Shown: positions 1 to 8,174, numbered from the stretch's first letter. The stretch: 32,104 bases of DNA from Thermosulfurimonas dismutans (GCA_011322625.1 DRMH01000101.1:1-32104); one strand, 5' to 3'. Translations and numbers: made by a program. The notes: generated by a model from the sequence alone, not told the origin.

Positions 1-615
1 ACCTGGGCGGTCATCCAGCAGGGGATGAACCAGCTCCCCGCTCTGGCCCGCCGTTATCACTGGCTTTCGGAAAGGGTGCGGGATCTTACCGAGGAGCCTC
101 ACACCGGTATCGCCACGGTGCGTCGGGAACCGGAGGTGCTGGATCTTACGGCCAGGGAAAGCCAGGCCGTACGTCAGGCTCTGTGCTATCTGCTTCAGGC
201 GCCCCCGGATCAGATCCTGTGCGAGATGGAGAGGGTGCGGCGTCTTGAGCTTCCCCGGCGACACGGTCTCAGCGAGCGCGATCTCGAACCCCGGGGGCTG
301 CGGAGGGTGCTCCTTTCGGCTTACGAACGGCCCCCGGAGGACTTTCGCCAGGTGCTGGGAATAAAGGGCCTGGGCCCCAGGAGTCTCAGGGCCCTTACTC
401 TCACCGCGGAACTCCTTTATGATGTGCGAGCCTCACGTAGCGATCCGGCTCGCTATGCCTTTGCCCACGGAGGGAAAGACGGCCATCCCTTTCCCGTGGA
501 TCGCCGGGCCTACGAGGATACGGTGCGTTTTCTGGAGGAGGCCCTGCACCGGGCCCGCTTGGGGCAGAAGGACCGCCTTAAGGCCCTCCGGCGCCTTACC
601 CTACTGATCGGGTAA
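1..615 (+). CDS. DUF763 family protein, 3' part (5' end outside window)
   Basis: The reading frame is open from base 1 (TWAVIQQGMN...) to TAA at 613-615, so the N-terminal part lies upstream and the ATG at 25 is internal. I recognise the string AVIQQGMN followed by ARRYHWLS as the core of DUF763, a family of roughly 350-400 residues that I associate with archaea and thermophilic bacteria; its function is unknown to me. Near the middle of the visible part, VLGIKGLGPRSLRALTL has the look of a helix-hairpin-helix, which would fit nucleic-acid binding, but this is inference. The following gene begins about 130 bases downstream, so there is no sign of coupling with the dsr operon. Confidence 0.8.
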   Translation, partial: TWAVIQQGMNQLPALARRYHWLSERVRDLTEEPHTGIATVRREPEVLDLTARESQAVRQALCYLLQAPPDQILCEMERVRRLELPRRHGLSERDLEPRGLRRVLLSAYERPPEDFRQVLGIKGLGPRSLRALTLTAELLYDVRASRSDPARYAFAHGGKDGHPFPVDRRAYEDTVRFLEEALHRARLGQKDRLKALRRLTLLIG

Positions 616-705
616 AAATTACCAAAATTCTTCGAAAGCAAAAGATAGGGCGGCCATTTAAATCCTAAAGTCCTCTCCAACACCTCTTATGTGCCTTCAA
701 GTCCC

Positions 706-742
706 TTGACATCTCCCGAGCTTTTTGCTTTTAAAAGAAAAG
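706..742 (+). promoter_or_regulatory. candidate sigma-70 type promoter for the dsr operon
   Basis: TTGACA at 706-711 is a perfect -35 hexamer. TTTAAA at 730-735 matches four of six -10 positions, with an 18-base spacer. Transcription would begin near 742, only a few bases before the ATG at 745, giving a leaderless or nearly leaderless message. The surrounding 616-744 stretch is AT-rich for this window and shows no hairpin terminator for the upstream gene. The site is a pattern match only. Confidence 0.35.
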
Positions 743-744
743 CT

Positions 745-1305
745 ATGTCTTTAAAGGCTCAAAAGATACTGAAAGCGAATATTTCTCCTATTTTCGAAAA
801 AGTTAGGGATAAAGTTTATGCCACTTTTCCCAAGGAAACGGTCCGCTTTTTGAAAAAAGAGGTGGACAGGTTCGAAAATCCGCTGGGATACCGGCTGGAG
901 GAGGGGCTCAAGGGTTTAGTTACGGAATTGGCCGGGGATCTTTCCTGGGAGAAGGTGGATTATTTTCTGGATCGTATCATTCGTATCGAGGCGGTACAGA
1001 GTCGGCAGCCCTCCGAGGCCCTGGCCTTCCTTTACTATTTGAAGTCCGCGGTGCGGGAAGTGGTGGGCGAGGAGATCCTGGAGGATTTCGGGCCCGAGGC
1101 CCTTCTGGAGGTGGAGGATCGGATAGACGCTATGCTTTTGAGGGCTTTTAATCATTATATGGCGGCGCGGGAGAAGCTTCACGAACTGCGCATCGAGGAA
1201 TGGAAGAGTCGGCTTTATCTTCTGCTCAAGCGTGCGGGTTATCTTTATGATCTTCGGGAAGGAAGCCTCCCGCCGGAGGCTGGGAATACCGAAAAAACTC
1301 ATTAG
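745..1305 (+). CDS. RsbRD N-terminal-like domain protein heading the dsrMKJOP operon
   Basis: This is a 186-residue, soluble, helix-rich protein with no signal peptide or membrane segment. The opening MSLKAQKILKANISPIFEK followed by a long helical bundle resembles the RsbRD N-terminal (globin-like sensor) domain, and proteins of this kind sit upstream of dsrM in sulfate reducers. No catalytic motif is visible. I prefer ATG 745 over the in-frame GTG at 691: the family starts at this point, the 691 start has no ribosome-binding site, and a promoter-like TTGACA lies inside the extension. The stop is 12 bases before the dsrM ATG, so co-transcription is likely. A role in sensing or regulation of sulfur metabolism is inference from domain and position. 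The 5' part is more AT-rich than its neighbours. Confidence 0.65.
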   Translation: MSLKAQKILKANISPIFEKVRDKVYATFPKETVRFLKKEVDRFENPLGYRLEEGLKGLVTELAGDLSWEKVDYFLDRIIRIEAVQSRQPSEALAFLYYLKSAVREVVGEEILEDFGPEALLEVEDRIDAMLLRAFNHYMAAREKLHELRIEEWKSRLYLLLKRAGYLYDLREGSLPPEAGNTEKTH

Positions 1306-1317
1306 GGGTTGGGATCT

Positions 1318-2334
1318 ATGAACGTGGTAGCCGCACTAGTGGCCGTAATAGGTATGGTAATTGTGGTTTGGTTTGGGGTAGGGGTCTTGAAGCTTTATAC
1401 CCTTTTCGGGGTCCTGGTGCCTTATGCGGCGCTCCTCACCTTTCTGATCGGCCTGATTTACCGGATGGTGAACTGGGCCAAGTCCCCGGTGCCCTTCAAG
1501 ATCACCACCACCTGCGGGCAGCAGAAGAGTCTCCCCTGGATCAAGCACAGCCGGCTGGAGAGTCCGGCCAACAATTTCGAGGTGGTGCTGCGGATGGCGC
1601 TCGAGGTTTTGGCCTTCAGGTCGCTCTTCCGCAACCTGCGGGCCGATCTCCGGGGGCGCAAGCTTTACTACGGGTCCAGTAAATGGCTCTGGTTGGGGGC
1701 CATCCTCTTTCACTGGTCCTTTTTTATCATTCTGGTGCGGCATCTGAGGCTTTTTACCTATCCGGTACCCGGGCCCATCAAGGTCCTGGATGCGGTGGAT
1801 AGTTTCTTTCACATAGGGTTGCCGCACCTTTACATGACGGACGTGGCCATTCTGGCCGGGCTCACCTTCCTTATCCTGCGCCGGCTGGTGGACGCCAAGG
1901 TCAACTACATCTCTCATGCCTCGGATTATTTTCCGCTCTTTCTCATCCTGGGGCTGGTAAGTTCCGGGATGCTTATGCGGTATTTCCTGCGGGTGGATCT
2001 GGTTTCGGTGAAGGAGTTTGTCATGGGGCTGGCCACCTTCCATCCCAAGGCCCCCAAGGGCATAGGGGTGATCTTTTTCGTGCATCTTTTCTTCATCAGT
2101 GCCCTGGTGGCTTATTTCCCCTTCAGCAAGCTGGTGCACATGGTGGGGGTCTTCTTCAGCCCCACGCGGAACCTCCCCAACGACAATCGTCGGGTGCGGC
2201 ACATCAACCCCTGGTGGGAGGGTGTGCCTCCGAAGTTCCTCACCTACTGCGAGTGGCAGGAGAAGTTTAAGGAGCAGCTGGAACAGGCCGGTCAGCCTAT
2301 AGACGAAGACTGTTATAAAGAAAAGAAATCCTAA
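1318..2334 (+). CDS. dsrM: DsrM, heme b membrane subunit of the DsrMKJOP complex
   Basis: This 338-residue integral membrane protein is related to the gamma subunit of respiratory nitrate reductase and is expected to bind heme b and exchange electrons with menaquinone. About six hydrophobic segments are visible (near 1-22, 28-50, 123-141, 172-190, 205-222 and 250-270). Histidines 132, 142, 256 and 274, in or next to these segments, are candidate heme ligands. The tail after residue 280 is hydrophilic and cytoplasmic. I chose ATG 1318, preceded by AGGGG at 1304-1308, rather than the TTG at 1309. dsrK follows after 14 bases, which fits the obligatory DsrM-DsrK pairing. The order dsrM-K-J-O-P makes the call secure. 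Confidence 0.93.
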   Translation: MNVVAALVAVIGMVIVVWFGVGVLKLYTLFGVLVPYAALLTFLIGLIYRMVNWAKSPVPFKITTTCGQQKSLPWIKHSRLESPANNFEVVLRMALEVLAFRSLFRNLRADLRGRKLYYGSSKWLWLGAILFHWSFFIILVRHLRLFTYPVPGPIKVLDAVDSFFHIGLPHLYMTDVAILAGLTFLILRRLVDAKVNYISHASDYFPLFLILGLVSSGMLMRYFLRVDLVSVKEFVMGLATFHPKAPKGIGVIFFVHLFFISALVAYFPFSKLVHMVGVFFSPTRNLPNDNRRVRHINPWWEGVPPKFLTYCEWQEKFKEQLEQAGQPIDEDCYKEKKS

Positions 2335-2348
2335 AGAGGGGTTGAGCC

Positions 2349-3965
2349 ATGGCGCTACCGAAGAGGGACGAGTTACTCAAGGATGTTAATTACGATCGGA
2401 TGCCATCCAAGCACTGGATGGATACCAAGCCGGAGTTTCGGCCGGGGACTTATTGTTACGCCGCCGAACCTTCGGTGGTGGAGGATCTGGGGCTACCCAA
2501 TCCCCGAAAGTGGCAGCCCCACGATGAGGACTGGAAGCTTCCGCCCAACTGGAAGGAGATCGTGCTCAATGCCATCAAGGATCGGATGGAGCGTTTTCGG
2601 TCCTTCAAGCTCTTCATGGATATCTGTGTGCGCTGCGGGGCCTGTGCGGACAAGTGTCATTTCTTCCTGGGCACCGGGGATCCCAAGAACATGCCCGTGT
2701 TGCGAGGGGAGCTCATGCGTTCGGTGGTGAAGGGGGAGTTCACCCGCAGCGGAAAGATCTTCGGGCGTTTGGCCGGGGCCCGTCCCCTCACCTATGATGT
2801 AATCAAGGAGTGGTTTTACTATTATTATCAGTGCACCGAATGTCGGCGTTGTTCGGTCTTCTGTCCTTACGGGATAGATACGGCCGAGATCACCATCCTG
2901 GCCCGGGAGATCCTGCACGAGATCGGGGTGAACATCGACTGGATTCTCAAGCCGGTGAGGTTTTCGGCCTTTGTGGGTAACCACATCGGTCTTCAGCCCC
3001 ATACCATTCAGGAGAATATTGAGTTTCTGCTGGACGATGTCGAGGAGATCACGGGTATCCGTCCGGAGGTGCCCATCAACAAGAAGGGGGCGGAGATCCT
3101 CTTCGTGACCCCCTCGGCGGATTTCTTTGCCGATCCGGGTATTTATACCTTCATGGGGTATGTATTGCTCTTCCACTATCTGGGGCTGGACTGGACGCTC
3201 AGCACCTACGCCTCCGAGGGTGGAAACTTCGGTCTTTTCACCTCGCACGAGATGATGCGCAAGCTTCATGCCAAGATCTATCACGAGGCCGAGCGACTCA
3301 AGGTGAAATGGATCCTGGGTGGTGAATGCGGACACATGTGGCGGGTGGTCCATCAGTATGAGGATACGGCGCTGGGGCCGGCGCCCAAGAATCTCGAGGT
3401 TCCCAAGTCGCCCATCACGGGCACGGTTTTTGAGCACGCCAAGAGCACCAAGATTGTACATATCTGCGAGTTTACCGCGGACCTCATCGCCCACGGGAAG
3501 CTTAACCTGGATCCCAGCCGGAACGATCACCTGATAGTAACCTTCCACGATTCCTGCAATACCTCCCGGGGGATGGGTATCTTTGAGGAGCCGCGGTTTA
3601 TTCTGCGGCACGTATGCAACAATTTCTACGAGATGCCGGAGAATACCATCCGGGAGAAGACCTTCTGCTGCGGGAGCGGTTCCGGGCTCAACACCGACGA
3701 ATATATGGAGATGCGGATGCGGGGAGGGTTCCCGCGGGCCAATGCGGTGGAGTATGTGCACGAGAAATACGGGGTGAACCGCATGGCCTGCATCTGCGCC
3801 ATCGACCGGGCGGCGCTTCCCACCCTTATGAAATACTGGGTACCCGAGGTTTCTATTTGTGGGGTACACGAACTGGTGGGTAACGCCCTGGTTATACCCG
3901 GGGAGAAGAAACGTACCACGGATCTCCGTTTTGAGCCCCTAAAAGGTGTCGAGGAGGAGGCCTAA
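2349..3965 (+). CDS. dsrK: DsrK, HdrD-like iron-sulfur catalytic subunit
   Basis: This 538-residue cytoplasmic subunit is related to the heterodisulfide reductase HdrD and is thought to act on DsrC trisulfide. Two [4Fe-4S] motifs are present: C93, C96, C99, C103 and C162, C165, C168, C172 followed by Pro. The C-terminal half carries the CCG-type catalytic cysteines: C403 in HDSCN, the CCG at 440-442, and C481/C483 in ACICAID, with further cysteines at 327 and 504. The second CCG-domain end reads CxC where many HdrD/HdrB proteins have CxxC. No membrane segment is seen, so it docks on DsrM. GAGGGG at 2336-2341 supports ATG 2349. dsrJ follows after one base. Confidence 0.94.
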   Translation: MALPKRDELLKDVNYDRMPSKHWMDTKPEFRPGTYCYAAEPSVVEDLGLPNPRKWQPHDEDWKLPPNWKEIVLNAIKDRMERFRSFKLFMDICVRCGACADKCHFFLGTGDPKNMPVLRGELMRSVVKGEFTRSGKIFGRLAGARPLTYDVIKEWFYYYYQCTECRRCSVFCPYGIDTAEITILAREILHEIGVNIDWILKPVRFSAFVGNHIGLQPHTIQENIEFLLDDVEEITGIRPEVPINKKGAEILFVTPSADFFADPGIYTFMGYVLLFHYLGLDWTLSTYASEGGNFGLFTSHEMMRKLHAKIYHEAERLKVKWILGGECGHMWRVVHQYEDTALGPAPKNLEVPKSPITGTVFEHAKSTKIVHICEFTADLIAHGKLNLDPSRNDHLIVTFHDSCNTSRGMGIFEEPRFILRHVCNNFYEMPENTIREKTFCCGSGSGLNTDEYMEMRMRGGFPRANAVEYVHEKYGVNRMACICAIDRAALPTLMKYWVPEVSICGVHELVGNALVIPGEKKRTTDLRFEPLKGVEEEA

Positions 3966-3966
3966 G

Positions 3967-4440
3967 ATGTACAATAGCGACAAGGTCATACCCGGAATTA
4001 TCATTTTTGTGCTTTTCGTTACCCTTCCCATTTGGTGGAACCACGGCAAGAGCGTGGCTGCTCCGGAACCGGAACTTCCGAAAAAGGGCCGGTGTGTGGA
4101 ATCCAAGGAATATATGCGTTCCCATCACATGCAGCTTTTGAACGTATGGCGGAACGAGGCCATTCGTCAGGGGATGCGGATCTATACCTCTTCGGACGGG
4201 GCCCGTTTCTGGATCAGCCTGCAGAACGGATGTATGAAGTGTCATAACAATAAGAGCAAGTTCTGTGATCGCTGTCATCAGTTTGCGGCGGTGGAGCCCT
4301 ACTGCTGGAACTGCCACATTCCTCCGGAAACCAAGAAGTTCAAAGCCCCCAAGGCCTCCGGGCTCCTTAAGCTTTTCGGGGTTCCGCCGGTGTTGCATGG
4401 CTCTTCTCAGGCCGAAAGTTACGGTCACGCGGAACATTAA
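3967..4440 (+). CDS. dsrJ: DsrJ, periplasmic triheme cytochrome c
   Basis: This 157-residue protein has one N-terminal hydrophobic anchor (about residues 8-24) and three CxxCH heme c motifs: CMKCH 89-93, CDRCH 100-104 and CWNCH 113-117. It should sit on the periplasmic face with heme c attached and pass electrons between DsrO/DsrP and an unknown periplasmic partner. Cys43 (GRCVES) upstream of the hemes is a candidate for the unusual cysteine axial ligand known for one DsrJ heme. The ATG at 3967 has GAGGAGG just upstream (3951-3958) and follows the dsrK stop by one base; the in-frame GTG at 3946 is rejected. Heme attachment implies a cytochrome c maturation system elsewhere. Confidence 0.93.
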   Translation: MYNSDKVIPGIIIFVLFVTLPIWWNHGKSVAAPEPELPKKGRCVESKEYMRSHHMQLLNVWRNEAIRQGMRIYTSSDGARFWISLQNGCMKCHNNKSKFCDRCHQFAAVEPYCWNCHIPPETKKFKAPKASGLLKLFGVPPVLHGSSQAESYGHAEH

Positions 4441-4464
4441 AGAATCTTCAGGGAGGAAGGAGAG

Positions 4465-5229
4465 ATGGATAGAAGAAAGTTCTTGAAGTTGGCGGGGCTT
4501 TCGGTAACCCTCGCCGGTGGGGTGCCGGGGTTTTTAAACCGGGAGGTGAAGGCCAGGGCCTATACACCTCCTCCGGGGGCGCTGACGGCCCGTCGGTGGG
4601 GGCTGGCCATAGATGTTAGGAAGTGCTGGGAGGAGCCGAACTGTAACGAATGTATAAAGGCCTGTCATCATCTCCACAATGTGCCGGATATTCCGGATAA
4701 AAAGAGGGAGGTCAAGTGGATCTGGAAGGATGAGTTTGAGCATGTCTTTCCGGACAAACCCAACGAGTTCAACAATATAATCTTTACCCATAAGCCGTTT
4801 CTTTTGCTCTGTAACCACTGTGAGCATCCTCCCTGTGTGCGGGTCTGTCCCACCCAGGCCACCTTCAAGCGGGAGGACGGGATCGTAATGATGGATTATC
4901 ACCGTTGTATCGGTTGCCGGTTCTGCATGGCGGCCTGTCCCTTCGGGGCCCGGAGTTTCAACTGGGTGGATCCCCGTCCTTATATCAAGGATCCCAATCC
5001 CAAGTTCCCCACCCGGATGAAGGGTGTGGTGGAGAAGTGTCTTTTCTGTTACGAACGTCTGGAGAAGGGGAAGATACCGGCCTGTGTGGAGGCGTGCAAG
5101 AAGAAGGCCCTTATCTTCGGGGATCTGGAGGACGAGCATTCGGAGATAGTGCGGGTGCTCAAGTCCCGGTTTTCCATCCGGCGGAAATCCGAACTCGGGA
5201 CCGGTCCTTCGGTCTTTTATCTACTTTAA
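4465..5229 (+). CDS. dsrO: DsrO, Tat-exported periplasmic ferredoxin-like subunit
   Basis: This 254-residue protein begins MDRRKFLKLAG, a twin-arginine signal (R3, R4), followed by a hydrophobic stretch, so it should be exported folded with its clusters. Sixteen cysteines fall in four groups: C54/60/63/67, C116/119/124/128, C148/151/154/158 and C192/195/207/211. This is the layout of NrfC/PsrB-type iron-sulfur proteins and leaves room for up to four [4Fe-4S] clusters. It is the electron-transfer partner of the NrfD-like DsrP encoded next and links it to DsrJ. The start is preceded by a GGAGGAAGGAGAG purine stretch. It lies 24 bases after dsrJ and 25 before dsrP. Confidence 0.94.
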   Translation: MDRRKFLKLAGLSVTLAGGVPGFLNREVKARAYTPPPGALTARRWGLAIDVRKCWEEPNCNECIKACHHLHNVPDIPDKKREVKWIWKDEFEHVFPDKPNEFNNIIFTHKPFLLLCNHCEHPPCVRVCPTQATFKREDGIVMMDYHRCIGCRFCMAACPFGARSFNWVDPRPYIKDPNPKFPTRMKGVVEKCLFCYERLEKGKIPACVEACKKKALIFGDLEDEHSEIVRVLKSRFSIRRKSELGTGPSVFYLL

Positions 5230-5254
5230 AAATTAACTAGGTGAGGGGTGAGCT

Positions 5255-6412
5255 ATGTTTGAAAAGGCACTGGTCGGGAGTCGGAAGTACTGGTTATGGT
5301 TGGCCTTTTTGGCGCTTCTGATTTTCATCGGGTTTCTGGCCTTTCTGGCTCAGCTTCAGTACGGCTTGGGGATCACCGGAATGAACCGGGATGTTTCCTG
5401 GGGTTTTTATGTGGCCCAGTTCACCTTCCTGGTGGGGGTGGCGGCCTCGGGAGTGATGGTGGTTCTCCCGTATTATCTTCATAATCACAAGGTCTTCGGG
5501 CCGGTGACCGTCTTCGGGGAGTTTCTGGCCATCGCGGCGGTGATCATGTGTCTGCTCTTCATTATCGTGGACATCGGACAAACGCACCGGCTCTTTAACG
5601 TGCTTCTCCATCCCACGCCGCATTCCATGCTCTTTTACGATATGATCGTGCTCAACGGGTATCTGGCCCTGAATGTGATCTGCGGCTGGGCGGCGCTGCA
5701 CGGAGAATACAAAGGGACCAAGTATCCCAAATGGGTGGTTCCCTTTATTTATCTTTCCATTCCCTGGGCCTTTAGTATTCACACCGTAACGGCCTTTCTC
5801 TACGCCGGTTTACCCGGGCGTCATTTCTGGCTCACGGCCATTATGGCTCCCCGGTTCCTGGCCTCGGCTTTCTGTTCCGGGCCGGCCCTGCTTCTCATTG
5901 CTCTGCTGATTGCTCAGAAGGTCTCCCGTTTCCGGGTGGAGCCCAAGGCCATCGACACGCTGAGTAAGATCATCACCTACGCCCTTCTTACCAACATCTT
6001 CTTCTTCGGCTGCGAACTTTTTACCGCTTTTTACAGCAACATCCCCGGGCACAAGGCCTCCCTTATCTATCTCTTTAAGGGGCTTGAGGGGCATCAGGAG
6101 TGGGTGATCTTCATGTGGACGGCCTGGCTGCTGATGCTGGGAGCGGCCCTGATGCTGGTGATTCCCCCCCTGCGCAAGAACATTAACACCCTGGTGCTGG
6201 CCTGTGTAATGCTCTTTATCGGAGCCTGGATCGACAAGGGTATCGGTCTCCTGATGGGTGGATTTACGCCCACCCCGTTTGAGACCATTACCCCCTATCG
6301 TCCCACGGTGCCGGAGCTTCTGATTTCCCTGGGGATCTGGGCGGCGGGGTTCTTTATCATGACCGTTCTTTTCAAAATAGCCGTAAGTGTGAAAGAGGCC
6401 CGGGCCGCTTAA
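5255..6412 (+). CDS. dsrP: DsrP, NrfD/PsrC-like quinone-interacting membrane subunit
   Basis: This 385-residue, very hydrophobic protein has roughly ten predicted membrane helices and matches the NrfD/PsrC family (for example NRDVSWGFYVAQFTFLVG near residue 46 and PGRHFWLTAIMAPRFLASAF near residue 188). In the Dsr complex it is the second quinone site and pairs with periplasmic DsrO, without heme of its own. AGGTGAGGGG upstream supports ATG 5255. It is the last gene of the dsr unit: a strong hairpin terminator starts 29 bases after the stop. Confidence 0.94.
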   Translation: MFEKALVGSRKYWLWLAFLALLIFIGFLAFLAQLQYGLGITGMNRDVSWGFYVAQFTFLVGVAASGVMVVLPYYLHNHKVFGPVTVFGEFLAIAAVIMCLLFIIVDIGQTHRLFNVLLHPTPHSMLFYDMIVLNGYLALNVICGWAALHGEYKGTKYPKWVVPFIYLSIPWAFSIHTVTAFLYAGLPGRHFWLTAIMAPRFLASAFCSGPALLLIALLIAQKVSRFRVEPKAIDTLSKIITYALLTNIFFFGCELFTAFYSNIPGHKASLIYLFKGLEGHQEWVIFMWTAWLLMLGAALMLVIPPLRKNINTLVLACVMLFIGAWIDKGIGLLMGGFTPTPFETITPYRPTVPELLISLGIWAAGFFIMTVLFKIAVSVKEARAA

Positions 6413-6440
6413 ATTAAAATAAATGCTCCGGATTTCCGAA

Positions 6441-6480
6441 AACGCCCGGAAGATCCTTTCTTCCGGGCGTTTTTCTTTTT
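6441..6480 (+). terminator. rho-independent terminator after dsrP
   Basis: A perfect 13-bp stem (6441-6453 with 6459-6471, AACGCCCGGAAGA and its complement) closes a 5-base loop and runs into TTTTTCTTTTT at 6470-6480. This is the strongest terminator in the window. It separates dsrMKJOP from the dsrN-ferredoxin unit. Confidence 0.93.
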
Positions 6481-6514
6481 GCCTTGAGCCTGATTTGAAG
6501 CTAAAGTTAGAAAC

Positions 6515-7963
6515 ATGAAGGAATCCCTGCGGGTACCACGTCTGGTAATCGCGGCGCAGAAAGGGGGCGCCGGGAAAACCCTTTTTACCCTGGGGTTGAT
6601 TCGAATTCTTACCCGGCGGGGTCTCCGGGTGGCCCCCTTTAAGAAGGGGCCGGATTATATCGACGCCGGATGGCTTTCCCGGGTGGCGGGTCTTCCCTGT
6701 CGTAATCTGGACCCCTTTCTCATGAGTCCGGAACAGATTCTCAAGGTCTTCCGTCGAGGGATTGCGGGGGCGGATGTGGCGGTGGTGGAGGGGAATCGGG
6801 GGCTCTTCGATGGGGTGGATCTGGAAGGGTCCTGCAGCACGGCTCGTCTGGCCCGGCTGCTTAGGGCTCCGGTGATCCTCCTGCTGGATTGCACCAAGGT
6901 TACTCGAAGTCTGGCCGCGCTGGTGCGGGGGTTTCAGGCTTTCGAGGAAGGGGTGGAGATCCGGGGGGTGATCCTGAACCGGGTGGCCCGTCCCCGACAC
7001 GAGAACATCATCACCCGTTCCATCGAACATTATACCGGGGTTAGGGTTCTGGGGTCGCTTCCCCGCATACGTTTTCCCTTTCCGGAAAGGCATCTCGGTC
7101 TCGTGCCCTGGCAGGAATATCAGGCTACCGAGGAATTTCTGGAGGTTCTCGAGGGGGTCTTCCTTGAACATCTGGATTCGGACCCGCTGATAGAGATAGC
7201 CAGGCAGGCCCCGGAGATTAAACTCCCCGAGGAGGAGAGAGACCTTCCCTCGATTTTGAGCGGGGTTCGCATAGGGGTTATCAGGGATCGGGCCTTTCAG
7301 TTCTATTATCCCGAAAATCTGGAGATTCTGGAGGCCCTGGGGGCCAAACTGATCTTCCTCGATGCCCTGCGTGATCCCAGGTTGCCTTCGCTTGAGGCCC
7401 TTTATATCGGCGGAGGGTTCCCGGAAACCCAGGCCGAGGCCCTGGGCGAAAACCGTTCCTTCCTTCAGGATGTGCGCGAGGCCGGGGAGGGTGGTCTCCC
7501 CATTTATGCCGAATGCGGGGGGCTGATCTATCTCGGGCAGACGGTATCCTGGAAGGGGCGCACCTATCCCCTGTGCGGTCTTCTGCCCCTGGATTTCGAG
7601 ATCAAACCCCATCCCGTGGGGCACGGATACACGGTGGTCCGGGTGAAGGAGGAAAACCCCTTCTATCCCGCGGGGACGGTGCTTCAGGGGCACGAATTCC
7701 ATTATTCCCTGCCCCGGCTGCGGGAGGGGCGTGAGCTGCGTCTGGTCCTGGAGGTGGAGAGGGGCTTCGGCTTTGACGGGAAGCGGGATGGAGCGGTTTA
7801 CAAAAGGGTTTTCGGCACTTATACTCATCTCCATGCTGCCAGCACCTTTCTGTGGGTAGAAGGGATGCTTCGGGCCATTCACGGAGAGGAGGTCGTTCTT
7901 AAAGGATGGAAGCCCTCGCCTTCTCCGGAAGGGTGGGCAGATCCCATGCCAAAAACTAAATAA
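6515..7963 (+). CDS. dsrN: DsrN/CbiA-type glutamine amidotransferase (siroheme or cobyrinate amidation)
   Basis: This 482-residue cytoplasmic enzyme belongs to the cobyrinic acid a,c-diamide synthase family, which uses ATP and glutamine to amidate acetate side chains of a tetrapyrrole. The N-terminal half is a dethiobiotin-synthetase-like ATPase domain with the P-loop GGAGKT at 17-22 and VVEGNRGLFDGVD near residue 90. The C-terminal half is a triad glutaminase: YIGGGFPE, the nucleophile Cys334 in YAECGG, and His438 in GTYTHLHA. Position directly after dsrMKJOP and before a ferredoxin favours DsrN, which makes the siroamide of dissimilatory sulfite reductase. A true CbiA for cobalamin is the alternative, since sequence motifs alone do not separate them. 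The ribosome-binding site is weak. Confidence 0.8.
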   Translation: MKESLRVPRLVIAAQKGGAGKTLFTLGLIRILTRRGLRVAPFKKGPDYIDAGWLSRVAGLPCRNLDPFLMSPEQILKVFRRGIAGADVAVVEGNRGLFDGVDLEGSCSTARLARLLRAPVILLLDCTKVTRSLAALVRGFQAFEEGVEIRGVILNRVARPRHENIITRSIEHYTGVRVLGSLPRIRFPFPERHLGLVPWQEYQATEEFLEVLEGVFLEHLDSDPLIEIARQAPEIKLPEEERDLPSILSGVRIGVIRDRAFQFYYPENLEILEALGAKLIFLDALRDPRLPSLEALYIGGGFPETQAEALGENRSFLQDVREAGEGGLPIYAECGGLIYLGQTVSWKGRTYPLCGLLPLDFEIKPHPVGHGYTVVRVKEENPFYPAGTVLQGHEFHYSLPRLREGRELRLVLEVERGFGFDGKRDGAVYKRVFGTYTHLHAASTFLWVEGMLRAIHGEEVVLKGWKPSPSPEGWADPMPKTK

Positions 7964-7974
7964 GGAGGTTGGTT

Positions 7975-8163
7975 ATGTTTGAGATCACCATCAATTACGA
8001 CACCTGCGACGCGGATCAGGAGTGCATCAACGCTTGTCCGGCCCAGGTTTATGACGAGGGCGAGGACGGGAAGCCGGTAGTGGCCCGTCCCGAGGATTGC
8101 CTGGGGTGTGAGACCTGTGTGGAGGTCTGCCCCACCGGTTCCATTACCGTTCAGGAAGTCTAG
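7975..8163 (+). CDS. small ferredoxin with one Asp-substituted cluster site
   Basis: This 62-residue two-cluster ferredoxin has a complete second motif, C42-x2-C45-x2-C48-x3-C52-Pro. The first reads C11-x2-Asp14-x2-C17-x3-C21-Pro, with Asp where the second cysteine should be. The same spacing with Asp14 is known from Pyrococcus furiosus ferredoxin and Desulfovibrio africanus ferredoxin III, where the site holds a 3Fe cluster or a labile/Asp-ligated fourth iron. It is a soluble electron carrier, plausibly serving sulfite reductase or the enzyme encoded upstream. A near-perfect Shine-Dalgarno (AAGGAGGTT, 7962-7970) selects ATG 7975 over the TTG at 7969. It starts 11 bases after dsrN. Confidence 0.9.
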   Translation: MFEITINYDTCDADQECINACPAQVYDEGEDGKPVVARPEDCLGCETCVEVCPTGSITVQEV

Positions 8164-8174
8164 AATCCAGAGCA

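Noticed and set aside
691-744. GTG start extending the RsbRD-like protein by 18 residues
   Set aside because: No ribosome-binding site, a promoter-like TTGACA lies inside it, and family members start at the ATG at 745.
2493-3869. 458-codon minus-strand frame opposite dsrK
   Set aside because: Shadow frame of a secure gene; no family motif and improbable composition.
5810-7882. 690-codon open frame on the minus strand
   Set aside because: It runs antisense through dsrP, the terminator and dsrN, has a His/Pro/Gln/Gly-rich composition typical of shadow frames in GC-rich DNA, and matches no family.
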